Origin: Rhineura floridana
Lineage: Eukaryota > Chordata > Lepidosauria > Squamata > Rhineuridae
Assembly (NCBI RefSeq): GCF_030035675.1
Contig: NC_084499.1
Span: 19,490,739 to 19,554,738 of the forward strand
DNA: 64,000 nt
Reading direction: 5' to 3'
A program made the translations under genes and the position numbers. Below, piece by piece: positions 61,401-64,000 of the stretch (position 1 is the first letter of the stretch; each line of letters starts with the position of its first letter). Below the pieces are notes generated by a model. The model had not been told where the DNA came from, did no database searches, and saw only the letters and a program-made list of their open reading frames with translations.

Positions 61401-63698
61401 CATGCAGAAAATGTCATTTGAATAGACTCAAATGGCGCCTCTTTTCTCTTGCAAAATAATAACTTCAGTGACCTGGTAGAATTTCATTTTTCTTTAAAAG
61501 CTCAAGGGAGAAGGAAACTTGGCTCATCGAAAGCCACAAACTTCCTCTGGAGTGGTGTGGTAGCTAAATGAAACTCGAAATTTAAATGTCTGGAGAGTTA
61601 CTGGCAGAGAATTAGCCGCCTTGTAGTGTTGTTAAGCAACTAAAAGAGGGCACCGGCGATGGCTTTTTAGCAAAGCTTTGAAGTGAAATGAAATCCGAGC
61701 CGGCTCCTCAAGCTGTTTGGCCTAGCTTCAGCGTGTCCTTGAACTTGTACTTTGGAAACTGTGTGATCAGCACCAAACAAATCCAGCAGCTGCCTGATTG
61801 TGCCTTTGCTGGCCTATGGGGCAGGGCCGTAGCTCTGTGGCAGAGCACCTGCTTGGCATGCAGAAGGCCCCAGCTTCAGTCCTTGGCACCTCCAGGTAGG
61901 GCTGGGAGTGTCCCCCTGCCTCACACTCTGGAGAGCCACTGCCAGCCAGTGAAGACCATACTGAGCAAGGGGGATCAATGGTCTGACTTGGGATATGGCA
62001 GCTTCCTATGTCCAGTGTGGCATAGTGGTTAAGGTGACTACAACCTGGGAGACCAGGGTTCGAATCCCCACACAGCCATGAAGCTCCCTGGGTGACCTTG
62101 GGCCAGTCACTGCCGCTCAGCCTCGGAGGAAGGCAATGCTAAACCACCTCTGAATACCGCTTACCGTGAAAACCCTCTTCGTAGGGTTGCTGTTAAGTCG
62201 GGATTGACTTGAAGGCAGTCCATTTCCATCCCTGTGTTTCTCCTCTCCGTCCCAGATGTTAGGGAAAAGGAGCAGATGCCTCCCCTGCCCCACGCACCTC
62301 CAACCCCCCCCCTTTAAAAAGTGATCTGAAACTGGGCTTCGCTTTCTGCTTCCTCCACCAGCAAGAGCAAAACATCAAGCCCCAGTTCTTTGCCTTCCGC
62401 TGGCTGACGCTCCTGCTCTCCCAAGAGTTCCTCTTGCCGGATGTCATCCGCATCTGGGACTCCCTCTTCGCCGACGACAGCCGCTTCGACTTCCTGCTGC
62501 TTGTCTGCTGCGCCATGTTGATGTGAGCACCGGCGGGGCCCTGCCTGGATCGCACATCTAGCGGAGCTTCCCCCCCCCTTCCTTGCAGTTCTGTACGACA
62601 AAGATGGCAATGGCTATGATAAGCGTGAAAGGCTTTTTAATAAATAAAAGGAACAGGGTAATTCATAGAGGAAAGCAGGTCCATCAGTGACCATTAGCCG
62701 CAGTAGTGTAGTGGCAAATTGAAAAGTGTAGGGTCCCTTCATGTTAGTTAAAGCCACACCCCCTCCCCCCCAGCTGTTTTATGTTGCAGGGTTGATAATG
62801 AGGACCTTGTTAATGGCTTCTCCCACAACAACAGACATCCCTAGGAGCCAATAAGTATGAAAGGGGAGAGTGTTTGCTGCTGGGAAGAGTCTTCTCCTTT
62901 CACTCTGATTAACTCTGATCAGTTGGCAAGGTCTCAGAAGCATGTTAGAATAGCACACTCATCTTTTCATTCTGACTGGCTCGTACGATGCTGAAGATAA
63001 AGGGACTCTGCTGTGACCCTGCTCCCAAAGAGTAAGGGAGACCCTCCTGAGACCCCAGATGACTACACCCCTGATTAGCCATAATAGCTATGTGGAGCCT
63101 CTGTGTCCAGAGGCAGTTCACTCTGAATATTAGATACTGGAGACAAGCAGGGGCGATGGAAGAATGGTTTTGATGGCTATCATTTTTGTTGTATGCTTGT
63201 ATGTAGGTCTGGTGTGGGGAACTGGGGGCTGTACGCCATGCTAGTCCTACTCAGAGTAGACCCATTGAACATAACAGACGTGACTAGGTTTGTTAATTTC
63301 TACTCTGAGTAGAAATTAGTTGAAGACAACGTTGGATCCAGCCTGCCTGCCCCACGTGCCAGATTTGACCTGGTGGGGTGAGGGTCACCTGCCTGTCAAT
63401 CACCTCACATCATTAGGAGGTCAGGAGACAAATTGAAAAAGGCTTGTTTAAAGGCCAGCTGTCAGCAGCAGTCAGCTGACTTCTTAAGCGTTCTCTCTTC
63501 TGAAGTCTGTTTGTGAGCAGTTTATTCTTCCTGATTCCCATGTCTTGCATGTTAAGCACCATTGTCCTTCCAAACCATCCTGTCATTGTCAACAAGAGCA
63601 TTCTTGTCTTTGATCATTTCTTTTTCTCTCTGCCTCCTAGACTCATTCGGGACCAATTACTAGAAGGAGATTTCACTCTGAATATGCGACTTTTACAG
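49425..63698 (+). CDS. TBC1D13: TBC1D13, Rab GTPase-activating protein (3'-partial, 11 exons)
   Basis: TBC-domain GAP, reported to act on Rab35 and to affect GLUT4 trafficking (literature knowledge). Exons: 49425-49447, 53062-53135, 55590-55630, 56663-56724, 57699-57798, 58429-58511, 58699-58858, 59571-59781, 60063-60226, 62362-62522, 63641-63698. They total 1137 nt, exactly 379 codons; the human protein has about 400, so the final exon (about 21 residues after MRLLQ) lies right of the window. Start chosen at MSSLHRSR, in a GC-rich first exon whose 23 coding bases end in AG before GTGTGT. Arginine finger (IDKDVRR) and glutamine finger (YVQGMNE) are intact. All introns are GT-AG. One human methionine is isoleucine here (AMLI) across the 62522/63641 join. 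Confidence 0.96.
49561..49583. repeat. TG microsatellite in TBC1D13 intron 1
   Basis: About eleven TG units, about 110 bp inside intron 1, in DNA free of other recognised repeats. Confidence 0.8.
52715..52906. mobile_element. GTGGAGTCGG-family hAT MITE, copy 1
   Basis: 192 bp with perfect inverted ends CAGGGCTGTGGAGTCGG / CCGACTCCACAGCCCTG, flanked by CATATAAG (52707-52714) and CGTATAAG (52907-52914). The interior is rich in GACTCC triplet pairs. Non-coding. In TBC1D13 intron 1. Confidence 0.88.
54026..54405 (+). mobile_element. Two SINE-B copies in tandem
   Basis: First copy 54026-54185 (GATCGTAGTGTAGTGG, CCTACCTCACAGGGTTGTTA). Second, better copy 54189-54405 (AGAGCTGGTGTGATGTAGTGG, CCAGGGTTCAAAACCCC, ACCTTGGGCCAGTCACTG, TTGAGTTCCTTGGAGGAAAG). 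A LINE-type tail follows to 54485. In TBC1D13 intron 2. Confidence 0.8.
54680..54880 (+). mobile_element. LINE-type 3' tail
   Basis: CCCTGATGGCTAAGTTCTCCC, GGGGCGTCTGGCTGGCCACTG, ACAGCATGCTGGACTAGATGG. Its bland upstream part (54655-54770) follows the same family. Confidence 0.62.
55350..55470. mobile_element. TACTCAGAGTAGAC palindromic element
   Basis: GGGTTGTATCCAATGCTAGGCC, AGTCAGAGTAGACCCACTGAAG and CACTGATTTCAGTGGGTCTGC, ending GGGTACAAACCC. A near-complete copy in TBC1D13 intron 2. Confidence 0.68.
56106..56342. mobile_element. GTGGAGTCGG-family hAT MITE, copy 2, perfect target duplication
   Basis: 237 bp with the same ends as the copy at 52715. Flanked exactly by GTTGTATC at 56098-56105 and 56343-56350. 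The site belongs to a TACTCAGAGTAGAC-family palindromic element, so this is a nested insertion. Longer than the other copy because of extra GACTCC-type internal repeats. Confidence 0.9.
56343..56462. mobile_element. TACTCAGAGTAGAC-family palindromic element, split by a hAT MITE
   Basis: Reads GTTGTATCCACTGTTAGTCCTAC on the left and GTAGAACTTCGGTGGATGCAGCCC on the right, two arms of one imperfect inverted repeat. Its first bases are left of the MITE at 56096-56105. Confidence 0.75.
58135..58360 (+). mobile_element. LINE-type 3' tail, extended
   Basis: AATGTGGAGAGCTTTAAACAG, GACAAATTCATGGAGGGTAAAG, GGCTACTAACCCTGATGGCTG, then TCAGGTCATGCTTGTGGGC and CTGATCCAGCAGCCAGGCTC. The upstream part resembles the last codons of a CR1-like frame. 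In TBC1D13 intron 5. Confidence 0.65.
58429..60226 (+). other. TBC1D13: TBC1D13 exons with the TBC catalytic fingers
   Basis: Exon 58429-58511 ends with IDKDV and a split arginine; exon 58699-58858 starts RLYPD, completing the IxxDxxR arginine-finger motif, and ends GVTN. Exon 59571-59781 carries HWEVVERILFIYAKLNPGIA and the YVQGMNE glutamine finger. Exon 60063-60226 continues with DTFFCFTNLM and DDSQCGITYKMEK. The domain is complete and expected to be active. Confidence 0.93.
58895..58990. mobile_element. ACAACTCCCATCA palindromic element
   Basis: GGACTACAGCTCCCATCATCC and GGATGATGGGAGTAGTAGTCC are two complementary arms around AGCTTAGCTAATA. Only 37 bp after a TBC1D13 exon. Confidence 0.65.
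60330..60690 (+). mobile_element. LINE-type 3' tails, two copies
   Basis: 60330-60480 (CAGGTCCTGCTTGCGGGC, GGGGCACCTGGCTGGC, GCTGGTCTAGATGGGCC) and 60500-60690 (same motifs, ACAGGAGGCTGGACTAGACGG). In TBC1D13 intron 9. Confidence 0.65.
60883..61080 (-). mobile_element. SINE-A, full length, inverse
   Basis: AGGAAGCCGCCTGACACTGAG, GGCTGGCAGCAGCTCTCC, TTCAAAGCAGGTGCTCTGCC, ACAGCTACAGCCC. In TBC1D13 intron 9. Confidence 0.82.
61817..62010 (+). mobile_element. SINE-A, full length
   Basis: GGCAGGGCCGTAGCTCTGTGG, CTTGGCATGCAGAAGGCCC, GGCACCTCCAGGTAGGGC, GAGAGCCACTGCCAGCCAG. Followed directly by another SINE at 62012. Confidence 0.85.
62012..62235 (+). mobile_element. SINE with SINE-B head and a different tail
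   Basis: Head AGTGTGGCATAGTGGTTAAGG and CCAGGGTTCGAATCCCCAC, then GGAGGAAGGCAATGCTAAACC, CCTCTGAATACCGCTTACC, AGGGTTGCTGTTAAGTCGG and TTGACTTGAAGGCAGTCC, unlike the tail of the other copies. Directly follows a SINE-A copy. Confidence 0.75.
62701..63073. mobile_element. hAT-type element with 8-bp target duplication
   Basis: 373 bp from CAGTAGTGTAGTGG to GACTACACCCCTG (10 of 12 terminal bases complementary), flanked by ATTAGCCG (62693-62700) and ATTAGCCA (63074-63081). The interior includes CTTCTCCCACAACAACAGAC and TTTCACTCTGATT. In TBC1D13 intron 10; no coding capacity. Confidence 0.85.
63222..63345. mobile_element. TACTCAGAGTAGAC palindromic element
   Basis: GGGGCTGTACGCCATGCTAG-like left end, CTACTCAGAGTAGACCCATTG, TTTCTACTCTGAGTAGAAATTAG, GTTGGATCCAGCC. 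In the last intron of TBC1D13 inside the window. Confidence 0.62.
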
Positions 63699-64000
63699 GT
63701 AAAGCCCAGTAAGGAAAGCTCCTCAGGGGTCCCTGCCAAATGAAGTAAGGTGGGCAGCCACCAGAGAGAGGGGCCTTTTCAGTAGTGGCCCCCAGGCTAT
63801 GGAATGGTCTTCCCAGAATGCTCGCCTGGCACTGTCTCTATGGTCTTTTTAACACTGGGTGCAGACCTTTCTGTTTGCCCAGGCCTTTTAGACAAAATTT
63901 AAGGTAATCTGGGTCTGTTGTTTTTTTTAAAATCTATTCTTAATTTTGGGGGTGCAGCAAATTCTCTTTTATTGTATAATTTATTATTATTTATTAAATG

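Larger units (their letters stand above)
60227..62361 (+). other. TBC1D13: TBC1D13 intron 9 remainder
   Basis: Beyond the listed repeats, 61090-61810 shows nothing recognisable: no open frames of note, AT-rich, with unique sequence that may be old decayed repeat. Confidence 0.4.

Noticed and set aside
62012-62080. tRNA-like gene with GGTTCGAATCC box
   Set aside because: Same SINE context, repeated across the window; no proper acceptor stem or terminator.

Overview
The window is vertebrate nuclear DNA, most likely from a squamate reptile (lizard or snake; species not resolvable). The evidence is multi-exon genes with GT-AG introns, a CR1 retrotransposon ending in the 8-bp microsatellite typical of amniote CR1, tRNA-headed SINEs, and very many short palindromic and hAT-type DNA transposons in introns and intergenic DNA. 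No viral, plasmid, bacterial or CRISPR features were seen.

Four protein genes account for all convincing coding sequence. Their order and strands are PKN3 (+), ZDHHC12 (-), ZER1 (-) and TBC1D13 (+), the arrangement I recall for human 9q34.11. PKN3 enters from the left: 16 exons (987-16725) encode the C2-like domain, proline-rich linker, kinase domain and AGC tail, while the N-terminal HR1 part lies outside. ZDHHC12 is complete in 5 exons (25681 down to 20226) and encodes 267 residues. ZER1 is complete in 15 coding exons (41954 down to 28374) and encodes 764 residues, with an inferred noncoding first exon near 45743-45960. TBC1D13 starts at 49425 and 11 exons (379 codons) reach 63698; its last exon lies beyond the right edge. 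All exon joins were made by hand from splice signals, and phases agree throughout.

The proteins are not a pathway. They are a Rho-regulated kinase, a Golgi/ER palmitoyltransferase, a CUL2 substrate receptor for N-terminal glycine degrons, and a Rab GAP. PKN3 and ZDHHC12 converge (tails about 1.6 kb apart); ZER1 and TBC1D13 diverge from GC-rich starts about 3 kb apart.

The rest is dominated by transposon fossils: a CR1 copy with an open 503-codon reverse-transcriptase frame inside ZER1, two tRNA-headed SINE families, LINE tails, and non-autonomous DNA transposons. Several of the latter have legible terminal inverted repeats and 8-bp target duplications, and some are nested in one another, giving a relative chronology. 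I found no new gene system. The most informative novelties are these dated nestings, a GC-AG intron in the PKN3 kinase domain, and a long inverted repeat in the ZER1 first intron.
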